64,000 bases of DNA from Pseudomonadota bacterium (GCA_022560695.1 JADFSP010000004.1:56530-120529), one strand, 5' to 3'. Positions 7,853-17,283 are shown, counted from the first letter of the stretch. Notes: a model not told the origin generated them from the letters alone. Program-made: numbers and translations.

Positions 7853-8104
7853 TCATTTGCAAGGTGCTAGCGATGTCGCGTTGTATGAGAGCAAGTCAGT
7901 TATTCGAAGCACGTCAGCATAGCGGTCCGGACGACCGTCAACTCCTTCAATAACATTGCCGTGAAGCTGAATGTAGATCAAATTTGCGTTGACAGTCGAC
8001 TGCGACTGAAGAAATCGATCCAGAGTATCTTGGATTGAAAAGGACGCATCAACAAAGTATATCTCCTCCTTATTACACGCACGAAACTCGAACCCTTGGT
8101 CAGC
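7853..8104 (-). pseudogene. 5'-truncated cassette gene remnant
   Basis: An 83-codon frame on the minus strand is open from 8104 (just after a TAG) to a TGA at 7855-7853, yet contains no ATG, GTG or TTG placed to start the conserved part. The peptide is protein-like: GFEFRACNKEEIYFVDASFS, then LIYIQLHGNVIEG and DRYADVLRITDLLS. The pattern (YxVD, then a strand IYIQLHG, then RYxxVLRI) resembles the C-terminal domain of small lipoproteins I have seen in cassette arrays, but I cannot name it. The start has probably been lost at the former attI junction. Confidence 0.5.
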
Positions 8105-8126
8105 CTAGGACAACCGACCTTCATAT

Positions 8127-8143
8127 ATAGGGGCGTCCCCTAT
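8127..8143. promoter_or_regulatory. Perfect inverted repeat upstream of the integrase remnant
   Basis: ATAGGGG (8127-8133) and CCCCTAT (8137-8143) form 7-bp arms around CGT. It lies 37 bp before the integrase start and about 22 bp from the truncated cassette gene, in the place expected for attI or the divergent promoters. It could be an operator or a structural remnant; no LexA-type site was seen. Confidence 0.4.
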
Positions 8144-8180
8144 CTCTATGCTCTGAGCAATGGCGGGGTGATAAACTGAA

Positions 8181-8526
8181 ATGGCGTCCAGACTCATGGA
8201 TGAAGTTTCACGCGTAGCGCGGCTACATCAATACAGCATTGGTACGGAAAAGACTTACGCTTACTGGCTTCGTGGCTTTATTTTGCTCCACGGAAAACAA
8301 CACCTGAAGAATCTGGGTGCTGGCGAGGTTGAAGGCCGGTGTCGAAAAGCACGCCACCTGCCATACGTTTCGTCATTCCTTTGCGACACACTTGCTCGAG
8401 AACGGTTACGACATTCGAACCGTGCAGGAATTACTCGGTCACGCCGACGTTAAGACAACGATGATCTATACGCATGTCCTGCAGCGCGGAGGTCACGCCG
8501 TGCGCAGCCCGCTCGATAACGTGTAG
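8181..8526 (+). pseudogene. intI: Integron integrase (IntI) with large internal deletion
   Basis: From the ATG at 8181 the first 45 or so codons match the N-terminus of integron integrases: MDEVSRVARLHQYSIGTEKTYAYWLRGFILLHGK is the SAM-like DNA-binding region (read 8196-8300). At about 8315 the homology jumps, in another frame, to the last 70 residues: [20 protein letters not shown] (catalytic HxxR), [18 protein letters not shown] (catalytic histidine and tyrosine), then RSPLDNV and a stop at 8526. A full IntI is about 320 residues, so some 600 bp, including the first catalytic arginine, the lysine and the IntI-specific patch, are gone. The enzyme cannot be active. The gene is divergent from the cassette-like genes, as in true integrons. 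Confidence 0.85.
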
Positions 8527-8537
8527 ATGCTCGCAGC

Positions 8538-9548
8538 CTAGCCCAATTTGCGAATGCCAACCGCGTCGCGAATTTGGTCGAGATATGGCGCGGCTACCTC
8601 GCGCGCTCGATCGGCGCCTTTTTGCAGCTCGGCCTCGACGATCGCCGGGTCAGCAATCAGGCGCTCATATTCTTCGCGCGCCGGCTTGATGTGATCGTTG
8701 ACGTATGCGAACAGCAGTTGCTTCATCTCGCCCCAGGCGATGCCCTCTGCGTAACGTTTCTCGATGTCTGCTGCCTCCGTGGGCGTCGCAAATGCCTTGT
8801 AGATATCGTACAGCGTGCTGCCCTCCGTGCTCTTGGGCTCGCCAGGTTCGAGACTGTTCGTCTTGATTTTCATGATGAGTTTTTTGAGCTGTCGCTCATC
8901 GGCAAACAATGGAATCGTGTTGTTGTAACTCTTGCTCATCTTGCGCCCGTCCAGTCCGGACAGCACCGCCGTGTGCTCGTCGATCGCCGGCTCCGGCAAT
9001 ACCAGCACGTCGCCGAAGTGGTGATTGAATCTCTGCGCGATATCCCTGGCCATCTCGACGTGTTGCTTCTGGTCACGGCCCACGGGCACCTTAGTCGCCC
9101 TGAACATCAGGATGTCGGCCGCCATCAGGATCGGATAACTGTAAAGCGCCATCGTTACTCCCTTGTCCGGATCCTTGTTGCTGCCCTCAACATTGGCAGC
9201 AACCATGGCCTTGTAAGAGTGTGCGCGGTTCATCAATCCCTTTGCGGTCATGCTCGTCAGTATCCACATGAATTCCGGAATCTCAGGAAGGTCAGATTGC
9301 CGATAGAAAATCGCGTTTTCCGTATCGAGGCCCAGTGCAAGCCAGGCCGCCGCGATCTCCAGCGTCGAGCGGCTGATCTCGTCGGGATCTCTGTTTTTCG
9401 CGAGCGCATGATAGTCCGCCAGAAAGTAGTAGTTTTTCTTTCCGGGATCCTTGCTGGCGGCAATGCCCGGCCGAATTGCACCGACGTAGTTGCCAATATG
9501 AGGAGTACCGGTCGTCGTAATACCGGTGAGATATACGTCTTCAGTCAT
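8538..9548 (-). CDS. trpS: Tryptophanyl-tRNA synthetase
   Basis: Charges tRNA-Trp with tryptophan (class Ic synthetase). The 336-residue product has the HIGH-like TGTPHIGNYVGAI at residues 11-23, the Trp-pocket region DYHALAKN, VGRDQKQHVEMARDIA, and the KMSKS loop as GRKMSKSYNNTIPLF. The ATG at 9548 gives the family start MTEDVYLTG; the frame continues upstream but overlaps the neighbouring ggt. Its stop lies 12 bp from the end of the convergent integrase remnant, so the integron-like region ends directly at this gene. Confidence 0.95.
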   Translation of the reverse strand: MTEDVYLTGITTTGTPHIGNYVGAIRPGIAASKDPGKKNYYFLADYHALAKNRDPDEISRSTLEIAAAWLALGLDTENAIFYRQSDLPEIPEFMWILTSMTAKGLMNRAHSYKAMVAANVEGSNKDPDKGVTMALYSYPILMAADILMFRATKVPVGRDQKQHVEMARDIAQRFNHHFGDVLVLPEPAIDEHTAVLSGLDGRKMSKSYNNTIPLFADERQLKKLIMKIKTNSLEPGEPKSTEGSTLYDIYKAFATPTEAADIEKRYAEGIAWGEMKQLLFAYVNDHIKPAREEYERLIADPAIVEAELQKGADRAREVAAPYLDQIRDAVGIRKLG

Positions 9549-9562
9549 GGTTTTTCGGCCGG

Positions 9563-11281
9563 CTAATAACCTGCGGCCTGTCCGTCCTTGCGCGCTTCGG
9601 AGGCGCCATAGTACACGCCCCTCTCCTCGTCCCACAGTATCGCCTGGTAGCCGCCGAACCCGCCATCGGACTCACCGAGCGTGTGCCCCATCGCTTCGAG
9701 CGCCGCTCGTGTCTCCGCACTGAATCCTCGTTCCAGATACACGACACCGCCGTCGGCCATGACTTCGCCCGTGGGCTGCGACGAGCCGCCGTGGCGCAGC
9801 CGCGCCGCGTCGCCTGCTTCCTGCAGATTCATACCGAAGTCGATCATATTGATAATGATCTGCGCGTGCCCTTGCGGCTGTATTGCGCCACCCATGAGGC
9901 CGAAGCTCATCAGCGGCTTGCCATCTTTCATGACAAAGGCCGGGATGATTGTATGAAACGGGCGCTTGCCCGGCTCGACGACATTCGCGTGCCCGGCCTC
10001 GAGGCTGAAGAGTTCGGCGCGATCCTGCAGGATGAAGCCCAGCTCGCCTGGCGTCATTCCCGAACCCATACCCCGATAGTTGCTTTGGATCAGCGACACC
10101 ATGTTGCCGTCGCTATCGGCGACCGTCAGGTAAATGGTATCGCCGATTTCGAGGAGGGCATCACCGGCCGGATAACGACTGGCCGCTTTTTCCGGCTCGA
10201 TGAGCTTGCTTCGCTCCGCTGCGTACTCTTTGGAAATCAGCACATCGACGGGCACCTCGGCGAAATCCATGTCTGCGTAGAACTTCGCCCGGTCCTCGAA
10301 CACGAGCTTCTTCGCTTCCACGAAGGTATGGATGTACTCGGCGCTGCCGAATCCCATTGCCGCGATGTCGAAGCCCTCCAGAATATTCAGGAGTTGCAGC
10401 GCCGCTATGCCCTGGCCGTTCGGCGGTAACTCGTAGACGTCCCAGCCGCGATAGTTCGTCGACACGGGCGTGATCCACTCCGAACGATGCGCGGCGAGGT
10501 CTTCGTAGCGCAGCAGTCCGTCGTGCTCGGTCATGTAAGCGTCGATGCGTCGCGCGATCTCGCCTTTGTAAAAAGCATCCCTGCCGCCTTCGGCGAGCAA
10601 TTCATAGGTTGCGGCGAGTCGCGGGTTTCTGAACACCTCGCCCTTGCCCGGCGTGTGGCCGCCCGGCATGAAGGTGTCGGCAAAGCCCGGGTACTCGCCC
10701 AGTCGCGACTCGCTCAGCGAAAGGTAATAGGCGATGACCTCGGAGACCGGGAAGCCGTCCCTCGCATACGCGATCGCGGGCGCAAGAATCTCGGTCATCG
10801 GCAGCCGGCCGTACCGCGCATGCAGCTCAAACCAACCGTCGACGGCACCCGGCACGTTGATCGGCAGCGGGCCATACGCGGGAATCTTTTCGAGTCCCCG
10901 GTCTTTGAAATACTCGAGTGTCATTGCTGCCGGCGCCCGGCCGGATGCGTTGAGGCCCGTCAGCTCCTTTTTCTCGGCATCCCAGACGATGGCAAACAGG
11001 TCGCCGCCGATGCCACTGCCTGTCGGTTCCATGAGTCCGAGTGCCGCATTCGCGGCGATCGCCGCATCGACGGCGCTGCCGCCCGCTTTCAATATGTCGA
11101 GCGCGATCTGCGTCGCCAGTGGCTGGCTCGTCGCCGCCATCCCGTGTGACGCGATAACCTCGGAACGCGACGCAAACGGCCTTCCGGTCACGCGGTCAAA
11201 GCCAGAGCCATTATCGGCAGATACCGCAATTCCTGTCAGCAGCAACACCACCCCCATCGCACTTGTAATGCATTTCAACAT
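9563..11281 (-). CDS. ggt: Gamma-glutamyltranspeptidase
   Basis: Exported N-terminal nucleophile hydrolase that cleaves gamma-glutamyl bonds such as that of glutathione and transfers the glutamyl group. The 572-residue precursor begins with a signal peptide (MLKCITSAMGVVLLLTGIAVSA). The large subunit has GGSAVDAAIAANAALGLMEPTGSGIGGD. The autoprocessing and catalytic threonine lies in GDTIYLTVADSDGNMVSLIQ, and the small subunit has PFHTIIPAFVMKDGKP and FGLMGGAIQPQGH. The start at 11281 was preferred to upstream in-frame positions because it places the signal peptide at the N-terminus. It ends 14 bp before trpS and is divergent from the prolidase-like gene. Confidence 0.92.
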   Translation of the reverse strand: MLKCITSAMGVVLLLTGIAVSADNGSGFDRVTGRPFASRSEVIASHGMAATSQPLATQIALDILKAGGSAVDAAIAANAALGLMEPTGSGIGGDLFAIVWDAEKKELTGLNASGRAPAAMTLEYFKDRGLEKIPAYGPLPINVPGAVDGWFELHARYGRLPMTEILAPAIAYARDGFPVSEVIAYYLSLSESRLGEYPGFADTFMPGGHTPGKGEVFRNPRLAATYELLAEGGRDAFYKGEIARRIDAYMTEHDGLLRYEDLAAHRSEWITPVSTNYRGWDVYELPPNGQGIAALQLLNILEGFDIAAMGFGSAEYIHTFVEAKKLVFEDRAKFYADMDFAEVPVDVLISKEYAAERSKLIEPEKAASRYPAGDALLEIGDTIYLTVADSDGNMVSLIQSNYRGMGSGMTPGELGFILQDRAELFSLEAGHANVVEPGKRPFHTIIPAFVMKDGKPLMSFGLMGGAIQPQGHAQIIINMIDFGMNLQEAGDAARLRHGGSSQPTGEVMADGGVVYLERGFSAETRAALEAMGHTLGESDGGFGGYQAILWDEERGVYYGASEARKDGQAAGY

Positions 11282-11396
11282 GTTCGCCCGCCCGCCAAGG
11301 ACGTCAATAATGCCTAGATATCCCCGCGATTGGAACACATGCAGCAGAGCACACGCCTCTCGCGGCAAGCCGCGCTGACCGGTATCATGCGAGTCC

Positions 11397-12746
11397 ATGG
11401 ATGCCGATTTCTCCGACAAGAACCCCGAACTCGCAGCCCTGTACTCAGCACACATCGATGCGGTCCGTGCCCGGCACGATTACGCGCTCGAGAAAGGCGG
11501 CGCGTCCCACGCCATCGTTTTCTCAGGCGCCCCTCTTCCCGTGTTCCTCGATGACTGTCACTATCCGTATCAGGCCAACGCGCATTTCGTCAGCTGGGCG
11601 CCGCTGACCAACCTGCCGCTGTCATACATCGTCTACACGCCCGGCGAAACGCCGATACTCATTTACAATCAGCCTTACGATTACTGGCACTCGGTACCCG
11701 GCGAGCCTGACGGCTATTGGGCAACTCAGTTCGATGTGCGCATCGTGCACTCGATCGATGACGTCGCCGAGCACTTGCCACGTGAGCGCGATAACTGCAT
11801 TCTGATCGGTGAAATCAACGATAGCGCACATGCAATGGGCATCGAGCGCGTCAACCCGACGACGTTTATCAACATCCTGCATTATGCACGTGGCATCAAG
11901 ACAGACTACGAACTCGCGTGTTTACGGCTCGCATCAATCCGCGGAGCAGCCGGACACCTCGCCGCCGCCGAAGCATTCAATGCGCAGGAACCCGAATTTG
12001 GAATTCACCGGGCGTACTGCGAGGCAGTCAGCCATACCGACAACGAGTTACCGTACAGCAACATCATTGCGTTGAATCAACACGGCGCCGTCTTGCACTA
12101 CACGAACCTGGAGCGCAACCCGCCCGACGATTTTCGCTCATTCCTGATCGATGCCGGCGCAATGGTGCACGGCTACGCTTCCGACATCACGCGAACCTAT
12201 GCTAATGGCGATTCGCGATTCGGCGAATTGATCGAACGCATGGAGACCCTGCAACTCGACATCGTTGGTCGCGTACGCGCGGGCGTCGATTTCCGTGAGT
12301 TGCATCTCGACACGCACCGGCTGCTTGCCGGCGTACTCGTCGACGCCGAACTCGCTACGGGTGACGCCGACACGTTGCTTGCGAGCGGCGTCACGGCAGC
12401 GTTCCTGCCTCACGGCCTCGGCCATCTGCTTGGCGTACAGGTGCACGACGTTGGCGGCCACATGGAAAATGAAAGCGGCACAACGATCGACCCGCCCAGC
12501 GGTCATCCCTATCTGAGGCTCACACGAAGACTTGAAGAGAACATGGTCCTGACGATCGAACCCGGTTTGTACATCATCGACATGTTACTTGACAACCTGC
12601 GCGGCACGCCGGCGGAGGGCCAGGTCAACTGGAAGACCGTGGACTTGCTGCGACCATTCGGAGGCATACGCATCGAAGACAACGTTCGCGTAACGTCCAG
12701 CGGCTGCGATAATTTCACACGCGATGCATTCGCCGCTATTCAGTAG
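11397..12746 (+). CDS. pepQ: Xaa-Pro dipeptidase (prolidase, M24B)
   Basis: Hydrolyses dipeptides with a C-terminal proline; two divalent metals are bound in a pita-bread fold. The 449-residue length matches bacterial PepQ. The metal ligands are visible in order: the two aspartates of DAGAMVHGYASDITRTY, the histidine of PHGLGHLLGVQVHDVGG, the glutamate of LTIEPGLYI and that of GGIRIEDNV. The N-terminal domain carries the PepQ-type FLDDCHYPYQANAHFVSWAPL. It is transcribed away from ggt with a 115-bp shared promoter region; both enzymes act in peptide catabolism. Confidence 0.9.
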   Translation: MDADFSDKNPELAALYSAHIDAVRARHDYALEKGGASHAIVFSGAPLPVFLDDCHYPYQANAHFVSWAPLTNLPLSYIVYTPGETPILIYNQPYDYWHSVPGEPDGYWATQFDVRIVHSIDDVAEHLPRERDNCILIGEINDSAHAMGIERVNPTTFINILHYARGIKTDYELACLRLASIRGAAGHLAAAEAFNAQEPEFGIHRAYCEAVSHTDNELPYSNIIALNQHGAVLHYTNLERNPPDDFRSFLIDAGAMVHGYASDITRTYANGDSRFGELIERMETLQLDIVGRVRAGVDFRELHLDTHRLLAGVLVDAELATGDADTLLASGVTAAFLPHGLGHLLGVQVHDVGGHMENESGTTIDPPSGHPYLRLTRRLEENMVLTIEPGLYIIDMLLDNLRGTPAEGQVNWKTVDLLRPFGGIRIEDNVRVTSSGCDNFTRDAFAAIQ

Positions 12747-12773
12747 TAATGTCGTGCTCAGGTAGCTCTGGTG

Positions 12774-13610
12774 CTACTCGGCGCCGTTCGCCTGGGCCTT
12801 CGCTTTGGCCTTGAGTAAGCGCTTCACGCGCTGCCCCTTGCGCTCTAGCAACGGCCGCACCATTCTACCGATCCACGGCATCAGGTAGATCAGCGTCGTG
12901 AACACGCCGCTGATCGCCGGCAATGACTGCTCGCGCCGCCGGTTACCGCACAGGTCGAGGATCGCCTGCGCGACCTCCGCGGCCGTGCTCATCGACTGAG
13001 AAAGTGTCAGGTTGGAAACTTTATCGATGTCCGACGTGATAAATCCAGTATCAATCGCTCCCGGCGATACGGCCGCTACCTTGATGCCGCTACCCCGAAG
13101 TTCGTCTGCCAGCGCAAACGTAAACGCGCGCAGGCCGAACTTGCTTGCGGAATATGCAGCACTGCCTGGCACCGGCGTACGACCGGCGAGCGATGCGACG
13201 TTGATGATGACGCCACCGCCTGCTTCACGCAGATGTGGCAAGACGAGACGACTCAGAATGATCGGCGCTCTCAGGTTGACGTCGATAATGCGGCCAAGAC
13301 CGTCGGCTGTGGTCCCCTCGACGGGGCCACGCTCAGTATATCCGGCGTTGTTGACGAGGATGTCGATGTGGCCGAATTCGAACTGGGTCTTCTTGAACAA
13401 ATCGGCGCAAGCGTCGGCATCGGAGACATCCATTGCGAAGACTTCCACGCGCGTCTTGTGCCGTAGTTCCTCCGCGATCGTATCCAGGTTTTTCTTGTTG
13501 CGCGCGACGAGCATCAGGTTAGCGCCAGCGGCGGCAAATTTGCGGGCTACTTCTCTGCCGACCCCTTCGGAGCCACCGGTAATGATGACCGTCTTGTCTT
13601 TGAATACCAT
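12774..13610 (-). CDS. Short-chain dehydrogenase/reductase
   Basis: A 278-residue NAD(P)-dependent classical SDR. The cofactor motif is TGGSEGVGRE (residues 11-20), followed by NNAGYTERGPV, the catalytic serine region IINVASLAGRTP and the YSASK catalytic tyrosine and lysine; SPGAIDTGF follows. The C-terminus has a hydrophobic stretch (GVFTTLIYLMPWIGRMVRPLL) and a lysine/arginine-rich tail, which suggests membrane association as in some lipid-active SDRs. Substrate unknown. It is convergent with pepQ (27 bp apart). Confidence 0.88.
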   Translation of the reverse strand: MVFKDKTVIITGGSEGVGREVARKFAAAGANLMLVARNKKNLDTIAEELRHKTRVEVFAMDVSDADACADLFKKTQFEFGHIDILVNNAGYTERGPVEGTTADGLGRIIDVNLRAPIILSRLVLPHLREAGGGVIINVASLAGRTPVPGSAAYSASKFGLRAFTFALADELRGSGIKVAAVSPGAIDTGFITSDIDKVSNLTLSQSMSTAAEVAQAILDLCGNRRREQSLPAISGVFTTLIYLMPWIGRMVRPLLERKGQRVKRLLKAKAKAQANGAE

Positions 13611-13725
13611 CGCGGCAGTCTAGACGAATCGGTATTGCGAATGCTACCCGCAGGAGTGCCTTTGTCGTCAGGATGATCTTACGTCGCGGAGCACAGGGAT
13701 GTGCGACAGCGACCAGGCCCGATTC

Positions 13726-14022
13726 TCAGAAGCCGAGATAAGCCCTTATCTTGCGCCATATCGATGACTCCCAGCCATACACCTCGAGTTGCTCGGGATC
13801 GAATGCGGCGTCGGGAAATACGGTTGACGGTTGCATCAGTTCATTTGCCGCGACATCCTCGGGGCGCAGCTCCAGTCTGCCTCCGGCACCGTCGCCCTTC
13901 GTCGTCAGGCCGTCGACGGCCAGACTCAGGTACGGCAGCACATCGTCGTCAACGATGTCCTCCAGAAACACGGCATCCGGGTCGAAAGCATCTTTCGACA
14001 GGACCACGCAGTCGTCAAACAT
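13726..14022 (-). CDS. Small acidic hypothetical protein
   Basis: A 98-residue, strongly acidic protein with no signal peptide and no recognised domain. It begins MFDDCVVLSKDAFDPDAVFLEDIVDDD and ends with a more basic stretch, SIWRKIRAYLGF. The ATG at 14022 has a GAGG five bases upstream; a TTG 36 bases earlier is also possible. It is the first gene beyond rplQ on the same strand, separated by 264 bp, and may have its own promoter. Confidence 0.55.
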   Translation of the reverse strand: MFDDCVVLSKDAFDPDAVFLEDIVDDDVLPYLSLAVDGLTTKGDGAGGRLELRPEDVAANELMQPSTVFPDAAFDPEQLEVYGWESSIWRKIRAYLGF

Positions 14023-14286
14023 TTTGTCCTCGTTAATCGTTCCGTCCCCGGCTGACAAGAGCGTCTACTTTAGTCGGGACGATCAATAATCTCTGTGAGC
14101 GGACTCACAGCGGGGCAAATTCGACGTACTTTTTCGGCTTTTTCGACCGCTTACGGCGCGCGCGACGTGCCTGGCAAACCTTATGTCAAACCTGACCGAC
14201 CCATCACTCACCACCCTTCAATCAATGCGCGGGCGCGACGGCATTGGCTTGTGCAACACCAGATCGTCCTGACGAATCCGCTGCTG

Positions 14287-14670
14287 CTACTTTTCGGATG
14301 CGACTTCGGCGTCAGCGCTTTCGGTCAGCATGACGATGGCCATCGGCGCCGCGTCACCCGGACGCGGACCTGCCTTCAGGATGCGCAGGTAACCGCCCGG
14401 CCGATCCTTGAAACGCGGGCCAAGGTCCGAAAACAGCTTGCCAACCACTTCCTTGTCGCGCAGGCGATCGAACGCCAGGCGACGATTTGCCACGCTGTCC
14501 TTTTTCGCCAGCGTAATCAGCGGTTCGACGACACGGCGCAGTTCCTTCGCTTTGGCCAAAGTCGTCCTGATCGTCTCGTGCTTGAGCATCGACGTCGCCA
14601 TGTTGCGAAACATCGCCTTTCGATGCGAGCTGTTACGACCCAGTCGACGACCGGATTTTCTATGACGCAT
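14287..14670 (-). CDS. rplQ: 50S ribosomal protein L17
   Basis: Large-subunit protein near the exit tunnel; last gene of the alpha operon. The 127-residue product has the characteristic start [20 protein letters not shown] and the [17 protein letters not shown] segment. It follows rpoA by nine bases. The C-terminal tail ([11 protein letters not shown]) is short and acidic. Confidence 0.97.
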   Translation of the reverse strand: MRHRKSGRRLGRNSSHRKAMFRNMATSMLKHETIRTTLAKAKELRRVVEPLITLAKKDSVANRRLAFDRLRDKEVVGKLFSDLGPRFKDRPGGYLRILKAGPRPGDAAPMAIVMLTESADAEVASEK

Positions 14671-14679
14671 TAGTCTTTC

Positions 14680-15696
14680 CTACCGTGTGCTCGCTTCGAT
14701 TGCGAGTTCGTGTTCCGGGCGCAGGCTAGCCGGCGGCCAGTTTTCAAGACGCATACCAAGTCCAAGTCCATGTCCTTCGAGGACTTCCTTGATCTCGGTC
14801 AATGATTTCTTACCGAGGTTCGGCGTTCTCAGGAGCTCCACCTCAGTGCGCTGTACGAGATCACCGATGTACATGATGTTCTCGGCCTTCAGACAGTTTG
14901 CTGAGCGTACCGTCAGTTCAAGCTCATCCACAGGCCGAAGCAAGATCGGATCGACCTGGTTCTCGGCCTGCGCGCCGGCGCCATCGTCCTGTCCCTGCAG
15001 GTCAACGAATACCGACAACTGATCCTTGAGGATACTTCCCGCGCGGCGAATCGCCTCTTCCGGGTCAATTGTGCCATTGGTCTCGATATCGATGATCAGC
15101 TTGTCCAGGTCCGTGCGTTGCTCAACGCGCGCAGCCTCGACGTTGTACGTAATGCGCTGTACGGGGCTGAACGAGGCGTCGAGTTGCAGGCGCCCGATCG
15201 GGCTAGTCTCCTCCTCGAACATCGGGCGCTGTGTTGCCGGACGATAGCCGCGGCCCCGCTCGACCTTGAGAATCATATTCAGCCGACCAGCGCTGGTCAG
15301 ATTCGCGATGACGAGCTCGGGGTTCATGATCTCGACATCGTGATCGAGCTGAATATCGCCGGCTGTTACCGGACCCGGGCCTTTCTTCGAGAGTCTGAGC
15401 TCGGCCACATCACGTGTGTTCATGCGCACCGCGACTTGCTTGAGGTTCAGGAGAATATCAACGACATCTTCCTGCACGCCCTCGATGCTCGTGTACTCGT
15501 GCAGTACACCTTCGATCTCGGCTTCGACGATCGCAGCGCCGGGCATCGACGACAACAAGATGCGCCGCAGTGCATTGCCGAGCGTATGGCCGAAACCACG
15601 CTCAAACGGTTCAATGGTGACCTTCGCCTGAAGATCGTTGATCGGCGTCACTTTGACGACGCGCGGTTTCAGAAACTCATGTACAGAATCCTGCAT
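14680..15696 (-). CDS. rpoA: RNA polymerase alpha subunit
   Basis: Scaffold subunit for RNA polymerase assembly and target of UP elements and activators. The 338 residues include the N-terminal dimerisation domain ([21 protein letters not shown] at about 34-54), a linker rich in Gln/Asp/Ala, and the C-terminal DNA-binding domain ([36 protein letters not shown]). Slightly longer than the 329 residues of E. coli, with extra linker and tail. Lies between rpsD and rplQ as usual. Confidence 0.98.
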   Translation of the reverse strand: MQDSVHEFLKPRVVKVTPINDLQAKVTIEPFERGFGHTLGNALRRILLSSMPGAAIVEAEIEGVLHEYTSIEGVQEDVVDILLNLKQVAVRMNTRDVAELRLSKKGPGPVTAGDIQLDHDVEIMNPELVIANLTSAGRLNMILKVERGRGYRPATQRPMFEEETSPIGRLQLDASFSPVQRITYNVEAARVEQRTDLDKLIIDIETNGTIDPEEAIRRAGSILKDQLSVFVDLQGQDDGAGAQAENQVDPILLRPVDELELTVRSANCLKAENIMYIGDLVQRTEVELLRTPNLGKKSLTEIKEVLEGHGLGLGMRLENWPPASLRPEHELAIEASTR

Positions 15697-15714
15697 GGGT
15701 AAGTACCTTCCTGA

Positions 15715-16335
15715 TTACTTGGAGTACAGCTCAACGACGAGGTTTTCGTTGATATCCGGCAGGATGTCTACCCTTTCCGGCAGCGACTTCAAAACACCCG
15801 ACATATTCTTCGCATCAACTTCAACCCACTCGGGGAGACCAATCTGACCTGCAATTTCGATCGCACTCTGGATACGCAATTGCTTTCTGGCCCTCTCACG
15901 AATACCAATAGAACTTCCGGCGCTCACCTGAGCGGACGGAATGTTGACAACCTTGCCGTTCACCTTGATGCTCTTGTGGCTGACGAGCTGACGCGCCTCC
16001 GCACGCGTGGACGCAAAGCCCATCCGGTATACGACATTGTCAAGACGGCCTTCCAACAGGCGCAGCAGGTTTTCACCCGTCGAGCCTTTGAGCCGTGCGG
16101 CACGCTTGTAATAATTCCGGAACTGTCGTTCAAGCACGCCATACATGCGACGCAGTTTCTGTTTCTCGCGAAGTTGAAGGCCGTATTCGGACTGGCGCGG
16201 ACGTCGCTGCGTGGGGCCGCCAGGCGGTACCTCGAGCTTGCACTTCGACTCAAGCGGCCTTACGCCACTCTTCAAAAACAGATCCGTGCCTTCGCGGCGG
16301 GATAGTTTACATTTTGGTCCTAAATATCTTGCCAT
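15715..16335 (-). CDS. rpsD: 30S ribosomal protein S4
   Basis: Primary 16S rRNA-binding protein and, in E. coli, the translational repressor of the alpha operon. The 206-residue product starts [20 protein letters not shown] and has the S4 RNA-binding domain [31 protein letters not shown]. Only two cysteines occur in the N-terminal region, so this is the zinc-free form. It precedes rpoA by 18 bp. Confidence 0.98.
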   Translation of the reverse strand: MARYLGPKCKLSRREGTDLFLKSGVRPLESKCKLEVPPGGPTQRRPRQSEYGLQLREKQKLRRMYGVLERQFRNYYKRAARLKGSTGENLLRLLEGRLDNVVYRMGFASTRAEARQLVSHKSIKVNGKVVNIPSAQVSAGSSIGIRERARKQLRIQSAIEIAGQIGLPEWVEVDAKNMSGVLKSLPERVDILPDINENLVVELYSK

Positions 16336-16345
16336 TATTGCGCCT

Positions 16346-16726
16346 CTATACGCGTCGTTTTTTAGGTGGTCGACAACCGTTATGAGGAATCGGCGTTACA
16401 TCCTCAATATTTTGAATACGAAATCCCAGTGCGTTCAGAGCACGCACGGCAGACTCGCGACCCGGGCCGGGCCCACGAACCCGAACGTCGAGGTTCTTGA
16501 CACCGAAATCGAGCGCCGACCGGCCCGCCTTGTCGGAAGCAACCTGCGCGGCAAACGGCGTCGACTTGCGTGAGCCGCGGAAGCCGCAACCACCCGCCGT
16601 TGCCCAGGACAACGCGTTGCCCTGACGATCGGTGATCGTGATGATCGTGTTGTTGAAGGATGCATGAATGTGGGCGATCGCGTCCACGACATGCTTTTTA
16701 ACCTTCTTCTTTTTCGGTTCAGCCAT
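16346..16726 (-). CDS. rpsK: 30S ribosomal protein S11
   Basis: Platform protein of the small subunit. The 126 residues include [20 protein letters not shown], the conserved [16 protein letters not shown], and the C-terminal [21 protein letters not shown] tail. It lies ten bases before rpsD in the alpha operon. Confidence 0.98.
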   Translation of the reverse strand: MAEPKKKKVKKHVVDAIAHIHASFNNTIITITDRQGNALSWATAGGCGFRGSRKSTPFAAQVASDKAGRSALDFGVKNLDVRVRGPGPGRESAVRALNALGFRIQNIEDVTPIPHNGCRPPKKRRV

Positions 16727-16753
16727 AATGTATCTTTCTCTGATTCGGAATGT

Positions 16754-17110
16754 TTATCGTTTAATCGGTCGCCGCGGTCCCTTGCGGGTTCGCGCGTTCG
16801 TACGTGTACGCTGGCCTCTGAGCGGCAATCCACGTCTGTGCCGAATGCCACGATAAGAACCAAGGTCCATCAGTCGCTTGATGTTCATCGATATCTCTCG
16901 ACGCAGATCACCCTCGACCGCGAGATTGGCGACAGCCGTACGCAGCTTCGCTACTTCTGGTTCCGCAAGGTTTTTGACCTGCGTCTCGGGAGCGACTCCT
17001 GCCACCGCACAAATCTGTTTTGCCCGGGACAGCCCAACGCCGAAGATAGACGTCAATGAAATCACGACGTGCTTGTTTAACGGTATATTTATGCCTGCTA
17101 TGCGTGCCAC
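16754..17110 (-). CDS. rpsM: 30S ribosomal protein S13
   Basis: Head protein that contacts P-site tRNA and the 50S subunit. The 118-residue protein starts at a GTG giving [19 protein letters not shown] and has the helix-two-turn-helix [11 protein letters not shown] and the basic tail [19 protein letters not shown]. It is 32 bp from rpmJ and 27 bp before rpsK. Confidence 0.98.
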   Translation of the reverse strand: MARIAGINIPLNKHVVISLTSIFGVGLSRAKQICAVAGVAPETQVKNLAEPEVAKLRTAVANLAVEGDLRREISMNIKRLMDLGSYRGIRHRRGLPLRGQRTRTNARTRKGPRRPIKR

Positions 17111-17142
17111 TAAAACGTTCCTTATCGATAGACCTTGATCGA

Positions 17143-17256
17143 CTAACCTTGGCGCTGCTTATGCCGCGCGTCGGTACAGATCACCCGCACAACGCCGTTG
17201 CGGCGAATGATCTTGCAGTTCCTGCACATTTTCTTAACTGATGCTCTTACTTTCAT
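17143..17256 (-). CDS. rpmJ: 50S ribosomal protein L36
   Basis: A 37-residue protein read from the ATG at 17256: [20 protein letters not shown] followed by [17 protein letters not shown]. The zinc ribbon is complete (C11, C14, C27, H32), so this is the zinc-binding form. It sits between secY (27 bp upstream) and rpsM. Confidence 0.95.
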   Translation of the reverse strand: MKVRASVKKMCRNCKIIRRNGVVRVICTDARHKQRQG

Positions 17257-17283
17257 GAGCGTTCTCCCATCTGCGCTGACAGA

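Noticed and set aside
8574..9566. A 330-codon plus-strand frame opposite trpS
   Set aside because: The minus-strand frame is an unmistakable tryptophanyl-tRNA synthetase; this is its shadow.
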